NCBI RefSeq assembly: GCF_022458985.1
Contig: NC_061783.1
Span: 1,270,413 to 1,334,412, forward strand
DNA length: 64,000 bases
Reading direction: 5' to 3'
From: Mugil cephalus
Lineage: Eukaryota > Chordata > Actinopteri > Mugiliformes > Mugilidae
Shown here: piece after piece, positions 40,415-53,825 of the stretch
Numbering within the stretch: position 1 is the stretch's first letter
Layout: every line of letters begins with the position of its first letter
The notes under the pieces: generated by a model
Databases searched by the model: none
What the model was told of the DNA's origin: nothing
What the model saw: the letters and a program-made list of their open reading frames with translations, nothing else
Made by a program: the position numbers and the translations under genes

Positions 40415-42962
40415 TCATGTTTTCTCCTCATGGTCACATTGGTCATGGTTGTCAATGGCTGCCCTGTAAGAAGAAAGTTCAGTAGTGGTTCTTGACGTCA
40501 AGGTTTTATAGCATGGTACCGACTAGGTAAACTGTTTACCTGTAAAGCAGGAGTTGCTTGGTAAGGCTGTCTCTCAGCTCCTCAATCTCTTTGGTTTTTC
40601 TCTTCTGAATGTTTAACTCAGTCTTCAGCTCTCTGCTGCTCTCCTCAAGACAATATACAGTCTCCTGTCAAGCAGGCAGAACTTTAGTGTTTTGTGCAAC
40701 TGTCATTTTCCTGATTCACAATAGAGAAACTCTGTCTACTATCACATTTGCCCGTCCTCTGCCTGTAACTCAGAGTTTCTTACTTATCTTGCTTACCTTG
40801 TACTGACCAACATCCTCTCTTCTGTGTATGTGAATTAGTTTGAGTTTCTCCTCCAAACAAGCCCTCTGCAGCTTCAGTTTTTGCATCTCCTCCCTTAGTG
40901 GGATCAACTGGGTCTTGAGCTCCTGAGCCTGCTCTTTGGTTTTCACTAATGCGCTGGCTGCTGCCTCTCTCCTCTTGAGCAATGCCAGTAACACTGGTTC
41001 GTATCTGGAAAAGCAAAAATCCACTTATTTGTAGACAAATCCTATAGCCCTTTTTTCTGGCTGCTACACCACCACTTGTACTGTAGGTATGTTAAATGTG
41101 AAAATTAAGGTGGATCTGTCATCGATATATTCTTTGAAAACAGGATTTTAGGTAAAGTGACATCACCTTTGCTCCAGTGCTTTGAGGCCACCCTCTAGAT
41201 ACTGCTGGATGTCCCCACATGAATGCCTCCTGCACTCAGTCAGCTCCTCCTGAGTGTTGGTGTTCTGACTGGAGCTCTGGGCGTGAAGTTTTGCTCTTAG
41301 GTCTAAGAGCTGTTGTTGTTGGGCTGACCTGATCTGGTAGGCCTCCTCTGTCAGCTGGACCACCAGGGAGTTCAGCATCTCCTGAAAGATAGAAAGACAG
41401 TGATTTATATTATGCGTGTTTTGCTAGAAACATGATACACATTTGAGGATGGTTTTTACCTCGTCTCTCTGTAGCAGCTCCACCTCACGGCGCTGGTTGT
41501 TCAGAGTAGCCTGATTTTGGGCGCAGCCTTTAGCCATAGCGAACAGCTTCCTCTTGACCTTTATGAGCTCCTCTTGCAGACCCTGCCTCTCCAGGTTCAC
41601 CTTCCACATCCTCCTCTCCTCCTCTGCCCTCTCCTCCCTGAGGCTCTGTATCTCCCTCTTCCTTTCCACCGCTCTTCCATCTCTTTCCTTCTGGAGCACA
41701 TTCATGAGCTCAGCCACTTTGCTGTCAATCTGCTCATCCGTTTCCACGTTCTCCTCACTTCCCCCTTCTGCCTCATCCTGACCTTTAAACCGTCTCAGCT
41801 GTAGCACCTCCACCAACAGCTCCTTCCTCCTTGTCTCTAATCGATGTACCTCCTCTATGCATTCCTCCATCTTAGTCCCCAATATCCCTAATTCATCTAC
41901 ACCAGATCCCACTTCAGCCATGTCTATCTTGTGTTCAAGTCTCTCCTCAGCTGCTAATTCATCAATCCCAGTTATACGACCCTTTCTTTCCATACTTTCA
42001 GGAAAGATGTGTTCTGTCTTTGTGCTCTCGTAATACATTGGATCCTGTTCTGTACCATCAAATGGCATTGGTGGCTCTGAAGCCCTGATCTGTGCATCAA
42101 CACCCCCCTGACCTACTGTGAAATTACCTTGTCTTTCTAGTCTCTCTCCTGATGAACCAGTCAAATGATGTGTTTCAGAACCTGCTGTGCTTCTGTTCCT
42201 GTTATCTTTTAAAACCTCATCTCCTCCTACACATTCACCAATCCAGGATTCTACTTGCATTGGTTGGCTCAGTGACCCTCTGTGAATGGGCACCAGTGTT
42301 GTACCCCTGTAAAGTGGGGGATTCTTATTGATGTGAACATATTCTGGACTCTCCCAGCCTTGGGGGTCAAAGTCCATGCCTGCCTCTTCCATACAGCTCT
42401 CCAGCATGGCCAGCATCCCCAACAGCTGGGCTTCATACTCCACCATGGTTTCACTCAATTTGTTACCTGCTGAGGTGAGAGGCATTTCTACCTGGCGAGA
42501 AACCTCTGTGGTCCCTCCACACCTGTTGATGATGGTGCCCAGGCTTTGTGAACACCCTTGTGCTGGTCGCTCTTCTATTCCAGCCCCATCCATGTGTGTG
42601 TCAATGTAGCTGGTGGAAATATACTCTTGGGGAGAAGTTTCCCCATAGCCGTCCATTGTAAACTGCTCTTTGCGCTGACTTGATTCACTCAGACTTGTTT
42701 CTGTATAACTTGTCGAGTAAGAGTGAGAGCCAAAGGGAATACCAGTGAGCTCCTCACAACCTTTCAACAACTCATCCATCTCCTGTAGGTATGGCTTTAT
42801 TAAAGCTGACTGTTTAAGCTGTGTTTCTGCAAAGGTGAGTCCAGACAGGTTTGTGTTGCACTCTCTTTGCTCCATGATTGTTCCGTCTGGATCCCCTTCC
42901 TCTTCTTTGATAAAGAGCCTCTCAAACCCAGGTGATGAAATGTCATCATCCAGGTCATCCAT
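40415..42962 (-). CDS. sync: syncoilin (intermediate-filament-like), 5 coding exons
   Basis: Exons in transcript order: 42962-41460, 41381-41167, 41004-40797, 40664-40540, 40463-40415. Total 2100 nt, 699 aa. Syncoilin is an intermediate-filament-type protein that binds desmin and alpha-dystrobrevin in muscle. The large first exon encodes an acidic N-terminal region of about 360 residues with low similarity to mammals, then heptad-rich coiled coil (EEERRMWKVNLERQGLQEEL). Exons 2-4 are almost pure coiled coil; RYEPVLLALLKRREA and QELKTQLIPLREEMQKL align by eye with the human rod (EYEPQFLRLLERKEA). The end is DHEEKT. The start MDDLDDDISSPGFERLF is the first in-frame Met; an upstream coding exon is not excluded. 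Position between rbbp4 and nhsl3, on the opposite strand, matches the human locus. Confidence 0.88.
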
Positions 42963-45900
42963 TGTTTTAGATTAGCCTGGTTTGATGTAGAAGTCCTCGT
43001 TAAAGACGTCTGATCTCTTGAAAAAAGCAGACAAATACGTCATAATACAGCCTGGCAGGTGCACAGCTGATACCTTTAGTTGTTGGCATCATGTTGCAAA
43101 TACTCGGCCTGGTCTGCTCTGATAACATCTCAGAGTAGGTGTTGGGTTAATATTTTGCCCAGACTTGTAAGCTATGCTCATGCCATTAGCACCTTTGTGC
43201 GCAGGTTGGCAGAGGACTTGCTATTCACAACTGCCCTCTTAGGATTGATGCCCCTGCCACGCACTCACTTCTTGGAATTGGTTGTCCGACACCACAGACA
43301 GGCATCCTCATACATTCACATGAATACCACAGCTAACATAAACACACCGACAGCTTTCATCTGAAGCCCCATTAAATGGTGTTATAGAGATTACATTAGC
43401 AAACAGGTTATCATAACATGCCACTGTGCCTGACGATGGACGGGCATTTGGAGTGTCCCCTGATGAATAAGTCGACTGTAATTTTATACTTTGAGGTCTT
43501 TGCCAAGAGTGACTGGAGACTCCCCAAAAGTAAATTGATCAAACTGACCCAATAGTGTTTTCCCATAGAGATTTGTAATGTAGAGTGGGCAGAGAGGACA
43601 AGTGTGATATTCATAGGTGCTTTTTTCCAGACAGAACCTCCTCCAGAGAAAAATCAAGATGCAGTCCTCGCGTTTGAATTAAACTGGGTCAGATAACAGT
43701 CAGAGTGTTGAGTGTAGTTTTCTTACAGCACGTTTTTTCTCTGACTTTACATAGCTGACCAAAGGCATGACAGTGACCAGCTGTCTTGTTGCAGGACAGG
43801 CACAAGGCACATTCCTTTAGACCACCACCCAGAGAAAGCACTGGCCCACATTTGATGACCATCCTAAAATTAAAACATTTCATCTTCGGCTTAGCAATAG
43901 CAACAAAATAAATATGAAAGCCTTTTTTGTTATACCTGACAGTTTAACCTGATAAATTTACACAGGCATAGCTGATGAAACATCGGAAGAATCATGAATG
44001 ATTATGATTCAAATTAGTTTTGTGTCACAAACACAAACATCAAATATGACTGAACTTACCTCTCAGCATACACCCCTGTTGCCTTTGTCCATGCGTTATG
44101 TTCTGATGGAGAATCTGCTGAACAACCAAATGATCAAGTTGGATTTCAAACCACAAAGCAAAGTGAGTGGCCAAGAATGAGCGGGAGCAGTGTGTGCAGA
44201 TGAACTGAGAGAGGAGGGGGGTAAAGACAGTTGACCCAGCCTCCTCTGTCCCAGTCACTGTGCTGCTATGTGTGACCATGACTACCTCAGATCTGTTTGG
44301 GTTTATTAATAAACACTGGGCCGGGAGAAAGAGGAGCAACGGCAGACTCTTTCACCCCGAGATATAGGACAGGCATCTCTAAGGATTACACTGAACACCT
44401 GGTAGAAAATGTATTTTACAAACAACTTTGTCTGAACAGAATTTTATGTTTGCTGAAAAACATTAACTGTTAAAGGTCCATACAAATGACCTTTCTGAAA
44501 GTCTTCCATGTCAGAAAATCCGAAAACGTTGACTTTGAAACCTTGAGAATTTTCTTAAAGCCTCTGATATTGTCTTGGAGTAATCTACCTATCACCTATT
44601 ACTGTGTGTCATTTGTTGTTAAAAACAAGACCACCAAAATAAATGACTCTTCAGAGAGGGTTAGTGTCCACAAATGCACATAGAGGTAGGGTTGTAGGTT
44701 TCAACTTCTGTGATCCCAGTGGAACCAGAACATCAGTTGCAGTCATTGAGAGTCATGTGCGTGTGTTCTTATGATGGAAGAACACAGCTCCAGGATTCCA
44801 CCCATGCCTCCTCATTATCGAGCGGTCTCTAAATAGCTGCCTGCTGTTTTTTGGCCGCTTCCCACAGGAGTGTTGGTTTTCACTTAAACGTCTGACCCCA
44901 ACAATTGACTGGTGGACAGGTGGTCCTCCTCCAGAGTCTGAGAATGAAGAATGAGAGGGCACGAAAAGATGAGGCTCATGATGAGGTGTTGATGGAATGA
45001 TGGAAATGGTGTAACACTGAAAACCTGTATGGAACCTTTCTAGGACCTGTATGATGAGCTGCACATTTTTATTTAATTTCACCCACAAAGCTATGTTATT
45101 TATTTATTTATGATTATAATTAATTTTATAGTTCTTTTGCTAATGAAACACTATTGTTGATATACACTTCACATGACCTGTGTCTTTGTGTGTTTTATTG
45201 CCTTATAAATCATATTTCACACCATTCTTGTAGGAACACTACTGTCATACACCACTAGATGGCCCCACAGTTTAACATCAACTACTCATAATAAGGGCAT
45301 TAGGAAACCGTTAAATGTTTACAGTTAAGAAACTGTTCCATCATCTCAACCCAGTATTTCTGAATTATTTTTTTTTAAATACAGCAGCAGTTAAATCATT
45401 GTCATGGCTATTTCTTGGATATTGTGTTTTTCTTTTCATATTATCTCAAATATCTCATTGGAAAGCAACTTCCCTGTTTACTAGACAGAAAAAGGATTGT
45501 GCTTCAGCTATCCAGTGTTAATTTACTGCAAACCCCACATCACAGTTACTTCATATATAGTTACATATTTTACTAAATATACTTTATCTGTAGTTAACAC
45601 CTTGTAAAATGTACCTTGCGCTCAAGACAAGATGTAATGTTTATCTAATTCACCCATGGTCATTTTATTGCTGTGTTTTGGCGTGTCTAGGCACCGGGAG
45701 ACAGGCAGTAATTTACATGACGTTATATCCAAGGTTTATCTCTCTCATCACATTGTTTAACGCTGTGGTGATGCACACCCACACAACCTCTGGGATCTCC
45801 AAAGAGACTGGGATTCTCCCTCACTTGCTTGCCATAAAAAAATCACCTCTTTATAATTCTTATTTGACTCTTTCCAGTGTCTTTCTTTGGTGGTGGACAG
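42963..45900. other. upstream of sync and gene-poor DNA
   Basis: No gene was recognised. Short frames (for example 43080-43364 plus, 44040-44339 minus) have no family resemblance. A CTCF-like core lies at 45252-45266. Confidence 0.5.
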
Positions 45901-45909
45901 AGACATTAT

Positions 45910-45910
<1 letters not shown>

Positions 45911-45981
<71 letters not shown>

Positions 45982-45990
45982 GTGCAGAGC
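45911..45990. repeat. (TG)n microsatellite
   Basis: About 38 TG dinucleotides, with one CG interruption near the end. Open frames across it are artefacts. Confidence 0.98.
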
Positions 45991-48234
45991 ATGAGGGAAG
46001 CCAAATATTTAAGGGGGTGTTGTGTTCGGGAGCCTGGTTTCCCACTGAGGAGGCCATATGCTGGACTTTCATTTGGACTGGTCTGTCACTGTCTGCTCCA
46101 ATTTGCAGTCCAAACTCACCAGAACATCCTGTCTGTTTGTCCTCCTTCTGTTTCTCTTCACTTTACACCCTTCAGTTATCTCACAAATAGCCGTAAAGTG
46201 TTGCCGGCCACAGTACTCTTAAATGTCTTTTTCAGTCTGATCCATTTTCTTTATTACAGTTGAGTTGAAACATACCGATGTGGTGGAGTTATAATTTCTA
46301 ATGTTTTCTGCCAATATGGAGTTGGCACTGTGACTTTTCTTGGCATGCAATCAGACATTTGTGGAGGACCACCTATGTGGGTCATTATATAGTTTCTTAA
46401 AGAATAGTTTGGGGAAAGTAAACATAAACCCATATCAAAGTGTTACGTTAAGACATTGCTACTAAACACAAGCAATGATTAATAGTGTTTCATTAAAATA
46501 GTGCACATCTAAAACCAAACAAACCACCATAGTTACACCAAGAGCTTTACTGAGGAAATAATTGTCTATCGATCGCATTGTTGTCTCAAACTGCACCCAC
46601 CAGCCTGCAGGTAGAGTTCAAATAACACCACTCCTTTTAGTCAGCATGCATTGCTTCTGTAAATGCATTAAATTTGCAAATGTAAACCCATGGTAATGGA
46701 AACGAGACATGAACTGAAATGAAAATGAAATTAAACCATCGATTTGTGTGAGTCTGGAACAACAACTCCTTAAATGTCTACAGTACCTTGCAAATTGTAA
46801 AACTATTCTTTAGGACTGAAGTGACACATATTGTCAATATAATGACTGATTAGCCAATAGCAACAAATTTGTCTAATGTTAAAAGAAATCTTTCTGACAT
46901 TGTGGAAGTCAGTGCCTTTCTCATTTACTGTATGAAGCGATAGAACACAGTGTTAGAACGTAGGTACATACCTTGTCATTGCGCAAATCTGTTTCTTTTG
47001 TATACTGGGTGCCAAGGACAAGTTAGATCAGCATTGATGTATGCCATTTTTAGTAGCAATCATACTTTCCAATCTGACTTTCACACATTTCCAGAACATC
47101 AAGTCTTCTGTTGTTAAGTCACTATTGAACTGCGTTGTCCAATGGCACCTTGACAAATGTTCTCAGCTGGTCTTTAGATTTAAGCTTATGACTGTCTTAA
47201 AACTATTGTCTAATTTGGGTCTTGGTTGTCCCGGGCTGGCTGGCTGTCATGTCATGCATCATACAGCACAGTCTAAAGAAGGTTAAGTGTGTTTTAATGA
47301 TGGTGACCTTATCTGGTGTTTACTTAGAAGAGAGTGTTTCTGCAACGTAATTGTCGACTGTCATCTTCTTACTGTCATCAGCCACTCAGTGTTTGTACCA
47401 GCTGGCTTTTCATAGGCTTTAGGGATCACTTAATATCATCAAGCAGAGAGCCCCATTTTTTTTCAGTGTGTTTTTCCACTGTTCTGGATGTTTCCTCTAT
47501 TTAAGGATGACGGACATGCTTACCTTTAAAAAGACACAGAGCACCTGAACCTGTTCCCACTGCACTCTGATTAAGTTATTTATCTCTCACAAAAGTCCTT
47601 TTAAGGTAGACTACTTCAATTTAAAGCCAAAATATATAGAGAGACAAAGCCCATATTTTTCCTTATTGCATCAGTCTTTTTTTGTGTAGTGTATCACCTT
47701 CATGTTGCTGCTCAGGCACAACCAGTTCCCATGAAGGGACACGTCAGATATGGACAGATAAGATGAGATCATATGTGCTCATCCAGCGAGGATCGTTCTG
47801 TGACATTCAGTGTGGTGACAGCCTTGATGTACAGAGTAAACAATGTCACCATTTATCAAATGTTCAATGCTGACATGAAAACCCTTTGAAAATTAATGGG
47901 ACTGGGAATTGAGTTTGTTTATGCGATCAAGAATTTGTGTGCATGCAAGGCTGCGTGTACAGACTTGTAAGGTTTGCATTTGTGTTGGTCTACAGAATTC
48001 CTGTTAAGAAAGTTAACTGAAAATAAGACCAACTTCCGCCAACAGGGTTACATAATTCCTCTTACCTCATGAAATTCCCTCAGACTGATTTGAATCAATG
48101 ATGGGGGGGATATATTTGGTGTAGTAAAAGCCAGATGATTTGAACACATCGGGAAATGTTTCTGCCGCCATATTCATCTCTCTATCAATTTTGCCCAGAC
48201 TCAAATATCTCTACAACTTTTGAATAGATGAAAA
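45991..48234. other. gene-poor DNA, nothing recognised
   Basis: No open frame longer than chance with a recognisable product, no splice-like series and no clear repeat was seen. Confidence 0.5.
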
Positions 48235-48465
48235 TGAGAGTTGCGAGGTAGTGGTTAGAGAAGAAACTTTGGGATTGTAGGTTTCGCATCCCTAAGCCTC
48301 CATGATGGACAGGCCTTGAGTAAGTTCCTAACCCCTAAACAGCTCCCACGGCACCAAGCTCCTGTGGTACAGCTCCCACGCTACCAAGTGACAGCCCACT
48401 CCAACCCATTGGTGAAAATGTGTGGATGTGTTAAGGATTTCCAGAAGGGATCAGTAAAAGAAAAT
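48235..48465 (+). repeat. tRNA-derived SINE
   Basis: 'ggtagtggttagagaag' (A-box-like), then 'gtaggtttcgcatccct' (B-box-like), then 'gagtaagttcctaaccccta', 'agctcccacg' and 'gaagggatcagtaaaag' follow the order of a common fish SINE. Diverged; family named by recall only. Confidence 0.6.
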
Positions 48466-50850
48466 AACATCCCCTGAAGAGTAAACCTTCTGATTAGTAG
48501 TGCCATCAGTTGTCATACAAAAATTCACATGAAAGAATTTACACAAAGATGTCCAGGACCCACATGTAGAATGTGTAGCTGGTGTCATTACCATAACCAG
48601 GTTTACTTTTTCTTTTCCATAAAATTGACAAATGATCACAAATCTGGAATTATTATAAAATGTGGTTATATATGCTTATTAAAATAACATTTTATCAAAT
48701 ATCTGCAAATATACCAGCAATTGCTATATTTGTTTTTTGGTTTTAATCACTGTTATTGTACAAAATAACAGACTAGTCATCTCTCATCAGTCAAAGGCTC
48801 CGCAAGCTCTTAAAGCCACTTATAGTCACAACTATGCTCGTCTGAAGCTCGCCCCTTAATCCAAACATATAAAGCTTAGTGTAGTGCTATGAGCCACTGA
48901 CTGGTGTGCGTGTGTAAAATACAAGTCACTGTGTCTGTGTGCATGAGTGTGTTTGCATTCTTTTGGGAAACTGCAGCTTTTAATGGTATAGTGTAAATGT
49001 TAGTTTAAAGCACTGAAGTAAGTTTTAAAATTTAAAAAAGATATGCTTCCATAGAAGGTTGGACTGTACAAATATGTTTTCTGTTGTTTTCAGAAACAGT
49101 TTCACTCGAGAGACTTGTCTGTCAGTTTTCAGCTCTCTTAATGAGAAGCGGTGCAAGGGCCAATTCTGTTATTTTAATAAAGAATAGACTGAGGTCGACT
49201 TAGGTTTCCTGACTGTGATGTCAGTGCCTCGATTGAACGACCCCCCGGAGAAAGCGAAAACAGCCAGATAATTTGTATGTGCAGAGAGAAAGAGAGAGAC
49301 AAAGAAAGAAAGAAAGAGGAATAGTTGGATGGGATGGATGGAAAAGCTGTGGCCTGTTTTTGTCCGGCCCCAAGCAGCCCAGCAGCGACCACACCCTCTC
49401 AGGAATTCCTGCTTCAAAAACATTTCAAGCCATGCTTGGGAGCAGTTTAGCCTTAAAATAAAATGTTCACTTTTTCTTACTTGAAAAGCCACCACGTTGT
49501 ATAACACACTATATATGGATAATTGTGGTTAATTAAAAAACTGATGATACAGCCGTTTGACTGCAGATACATCATTAGTACTTAAAATATCCTGGTTGAT
49601 TTGCCAGCATCTGTAGTCACTGGTGGTAATAATGCCATTTATAGGCAAATTATTGCGAGTGTGATCTTGTGTTATGCTGCACACGGCATGAGACTGTGAG
49701 CCTGTTGCATCAACATCTATCCAGTCAAAAGTGTCCAGCTTTAGGTAGGTGTGTTCAGACCAGACTATAAACATGCGTCTCCAAATGTGTCTCCAGATTC
49801 AGTCTGAGATTCACGCTCTGTTAGTAAATAAACCCCAGCATCATGATGCTGGGGGGCAGTGGAATATTGTAACAGCAGTTGTCTCTAATGGATCTCTACT
49901 ACAGCTTAATAAAACACTGCAGTTCTTGGAAGGTCTGAACAGGCCCAGGTATATTATGGTACAACAGAATACAGGCCATAGGCACTATATTTGAGAAGGG
50001 CAAATATAACCAATATAAATTCTTTACACGACGAAAGAAGAAGACTTATGTTTCTGAAATTCCTTTTTCTCATGTGTGGGAATCAGTTTTGTTAAAATAG
50101 CAAAATATGTTAAGGGCCAATTAAATGGGGGTGATACTAGACGAAAAGAAAAAGGAACAATTGCAGACTTTGGTCCAAGAAAAAAGGGAAAAAAAATAAG
50201 GTGTTCCCTTTGTAAAAAGAATCGCTTATGTAGTCCTAAATACTTGTGTGGGTTTTATTTGAGTAAATTGTGCATGAAGGTCTGTGTTTGTATGCATGTA
50301 CGAATAGCTGACCAGATGGCTTTCTACACAGCCTGTGTGTTTTGGCTCTGAATGCTCCCAGATTCTGAGAAATGCCTGACCATTCACTGTAAAAACAGTT
50401 TCAGTGAACATCACACACACACACAACACTTTGTATGTTTGTCCTGAATGGGTTTTATTATCACATCTTTAAGTGAAACCACATCCATAAGACTAGTCAT
50501 TGTAACATTTAAAGTTGCCTTTATTTAATATACATCTGTTTATCTGTGTCCACACAGGGTCCAGTCAACCTGTGCAGGCCAGCTTCAACTTGTCCAGGCA
50601 AAGGCAAACACTGATTGGTCAATAAAACTTTATGACAGGCTTGAGTTGATGGACGACATGTAGTTCCCACCAATGTCCTCCTCTTCTCTAGATGCTATCA
50701 GACTGAACAAAATCTCTCAAACACACATGTACATGCTAACCCTAACCCTAGTCCAAACCCTCAACATTTAGTTTGTCAAAGCACCACAGCTGATGGAAAT
50801 ATGTGCCTCGAGCGATCTTTGAATCAATTATCTTGCTGATAAGAGGTTTA
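48466..50850. other. gene-poor DNA
   Basis: It contains a short GAAA-rich patch (about 49285-49320) and a 22-bp perfect palindrome at 49833-49854. No gene was recognised. Confidence 0.5.
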
Positions 50851-50908
50851 GAATAGAATAGAATAGAATAGAATAGAATAGAATAGAATAGAATAGAATA
50901 GAATAGAA
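50851..50908. repeat. (GAATA)n pentanucleotide microsatellite
   Basis: About eleven units of GAATA, directly joined to the retroposon tail that follows. Confidence 0.97.
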
Positions 50909-51150
50909 ATATACTTTATTCATCCCCTGGGTGAAATTCGAGTGTCCAGTAACTTGTACACAAACATTCACAGACATCAACATAACACACCAACAAAATC
51001 AACAAAATCAACAGTGCAAAAGAAGAAGGAAGACTAGAAATATGTATGTATTATATGTATAAACTCACATATGTAATATGTAAGTTTAGTGGCAGCAGTA
51101 CAAATGGATATCTGCCTGTCGAATGAATTTCTAAATAATAAATTTCATCT
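50909..51150 (-). mobile_element. LINE 3'-end fragment (CR1/Maui-like) next to its tail repeat
   Basis: 'atactttattcatcccctgg' followed by 'gtgaaattcg' is the reverse complement of a common fish LINE 3' end, and the GAATA array fits its tail repeat. 'gtacaaatggatatctgcct' near 51098 supports a longer fragment. Orientation is minus. Confidence 0.6.
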
Positions 51151-52451
51151 CTAAGAGCAAATGTGAGAGTTACCTTTTCAAGTACAAAAGATCATATAGC
51201 CTGATTGTCTCTGCCATCTGACTCTAAACTCTAAAATGAAATAAGGCAGTAAAGCAGCCGACAGCCAGGTTTTACGGCTCAGTTTTCAACAGGTTTAACC
51301 CTTTTTTGTCTTTTTCCTTCTCCTCGCATTACTTATACTTCTCACCAGAGGCATGACTCATGATATTTCTTTCCACGCAGTGAAGTAGACATCTCTCTGT
51401 CTCACTCCTGCAACCTTATAACCTAATATTGTTGTGCCTGAAAAAGAGGGAGGTCAGAGGAATGTGGCAGTGACAGTGAGGGGCTATCGGCATGTCTGGA
51501 CATGGACAACTGGGGTGCAAAGGATCAGAGAAATTTTTAAACATGATTTCACTCTTGGACCATATTGCTTTGTAGCTTAGCTTGTTCTTATACTTTCTGC
51601 CATTTTAAACCAGCCAACCGGAGACTCGACCTCTATTCTAGTAGGCTGGTGGTACAAAGCTGTGTCTGTTCTCCGAAGGAATACATTCTGTGAGATTTAC
51701 AGCTGAGTATCAAACTGGAATCGTACTCCGTTGTCTAAAATTACATTACATTACATTCCAAAGTTCTCTCTCTGTCCTCGTTTTTTCTTCCTCTTACCTC
51801 CCTTGCCACCCCTCCCATCCTCTCAGCTGGTTGAAGTTATAAATAATAACTGTGGAATGTAGTTTTGGTGTTTTCTTGTGCTTTCAGCTGCTTGTTGGTC
51901 CTTAGAAATGCATTTCTGTAGGATAAACATTAATATGAGACTAGTGCAGCGTTTTGTCGTCGTATTTTCAATTTGTGTGTGCTTCTGTTGGAGAAATGGA
52001 CAGTGAGACGCAGTCAGCGCAGAAAGAATGCGGCTGTCGCAGGACAAAAGCAGGTCGGGAATGATAATGCTGGTCTGAGAGAGCTGGGCTGATCCCAACC
52101 GGGAGTATGGATTTCCTGCCTGCTGCCTCCTTTCAGTCACATCTAACATGCGTACGCACTCAAAAAGACACACGCACACACAGATGACCGACAGAAAGTT
52201 CATATTGCTGTTGATACTGATACTGTCTTTTCATGTTTGTTTATGGTGTCATGTGTGGCCATTGTTATCCCTTATTTTAGCTGTATCCTTACACCCCATT
52301 ATCACTTACCATTTATCAATTTCATTTATGTAGGTCAATAAAAATAGTTGGAACTTGTTTTGCACATACAATAAAGCCTTTTTTGTCAACACACTTTCTG
52401 TGGAGAAAAATAAAGTACCATAACAGAAATTAAAGCACAATGTACACAAAC
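51151..52451. other. gene-poor DNA, nothing recognised
   Basis: A short ATTAC run occurs near 51740-51758. No gene was recognised. Confidence 0.45.
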
Positions 52452-52499
52452 ATAATAATAATAATAATAATAATATTAATAATAATAATAATAATAATG
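52452..52499. repeat. (AAT)n microsatellite
   Basis: About sixteen AAT units with one ATT interruption near 52472. Confidence 0.95.
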
Positions 52500-52679
52500 T
52501 ACAAAATAATGCCACTATATTAAAAATCAGGTTAATACGGAAGGAACATTTAAGACATAGTACTACAACCACCCCACCTCTGAATGTCATCTTCTCAGTT
52601 CTCATGTGATTATTTCAGAGAAATTGTAATACTAAAAAATAATAACACAATGTATATATATACATGTCTCATATTTAAA

Positions 52680-52755
52680 TGTCATCTTGCTCTTTACCCA
52701 GGTATGTTTTCAATTGCTACTGGCACAAATAAAACTGAATTGAAATTGAATTGCA
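52680..52755 (+). repeat. retroposon tail ending in AATTGA units
   Basis: 'cacaaataaaactgaattga' followed by AATTGAATTG resembles the 3' tail of the common fish L2-type retroposon. Confidence 0.45.
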
Positions 52756-53694
52756 GTTACTATTCATGCAAAACTAGTTTTGCAACACTTAGAAATGTGA
52801 TTCCCAAACTTGTTTAGTAGTCCTATTGCCTATAAACTGTTACCTATAAACTGACATGAAGTGTAGCTACAACAGTTGTTAGAAAGAGAGCTTGAGAGAG
52901 AAGCTGTGTAAGGGTGATACATTCCCCAGTAAGCTCATACTGTTCTGGTGGTTAATGATTTCGTACCTCTTCCTGCACACACACACATTCACACAGGCTC
53001 TCCACAGCCCCCTTGCAGACACACTGAGGGTGGCTGTTTTTCTTGTATTGCCATGGAAATGTTAAAACATTTCAATCTGTTAGGCATGAGTGAGCTAACT
53101 TATGACTCATTTTAACTCCTCCCTCTTCAACAGTGCACACATGAATCCCTCTCTCATTCTGTCTCACAGACACAACCTCATCACACACAGACATCTTGAA
53201 TTAATCCCATATTTGGATTTTTGGGAGTAGCGAATTAACTTTTAATTATTTTAAGAGGGACTCTGTCACCTTGTCTAAATATCACACAGTGTACTCTGTT
53301 TATTTAATTAACTGACTCCACATTTATTTATTCATTTTTGCCTGAACGTAATCTTTCCAATTTTTCATTACACTTTTCTTGTGAGTTATAGCAAGGGTCT
53401 GCTGATGGTGTGGAGAGTCTATGATCATTTTGCAGGGTGGGGACCATTAAACTCAAAGCATATGAGAACCATACGTGGAATGACTTCTTTTTAAGCCTGA
53501 CTGACAGATATATACAAGGCACTGCACCAGAAATAGCCCAGGAATCCCAACAGACAGGTAATTTGGCTGCCTCATCTCAGGAGCTAAATGAAGACAGTGA
53601 CCCACGGCTCAGAGGATATGGATGAGAGAGTTCTTATGAATTAATCTATTATGAGGCTAACCATATGGGTCTGCACAGCATGTGTGTGGGTTAA

Positions 53695-53785
53695 ATTCAA
53701 TTCAAATCAATTTAATTTTAATTATATAGCATCAATAACAATATAAATTGTAACAGGACGCTTTACAAATTACAAATCCATTCTG
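53695..53785 (-). repeat. retroposon tail, minus orientation
   Basis: 'aattcaattcaaatcaattt', 'atatagcatcaataacaat' and 'aggacgctttacaaat' read in reverse as the L2-type tail. It sits directly before the LINE fragment that follows. Confidence 0.5.
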
Positions 53786-53825
53786 GAAACCCTTTGTGTC
53801 TAATCATCAATTCGTAATGTAACCC

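Noticed and set aside
41517..42975. Plus-strand open frames across sync exon 1
   Set aside because: They are antisense shadows of the Glu/Leu-rich coiled-coil coding sequence.
45609..46263. 193-codon and 128-codon frames spanning a TG repeat
   Set aside because: Their length comes from the repeat; there is no recognisable domain or splice context.
50736..50751. Telomere-like CTAACCCTAACCCTA in the gene-poor interval
   Set aside because: Only about two and a half units, within the range of chance, and not near tert despite the tempting link.
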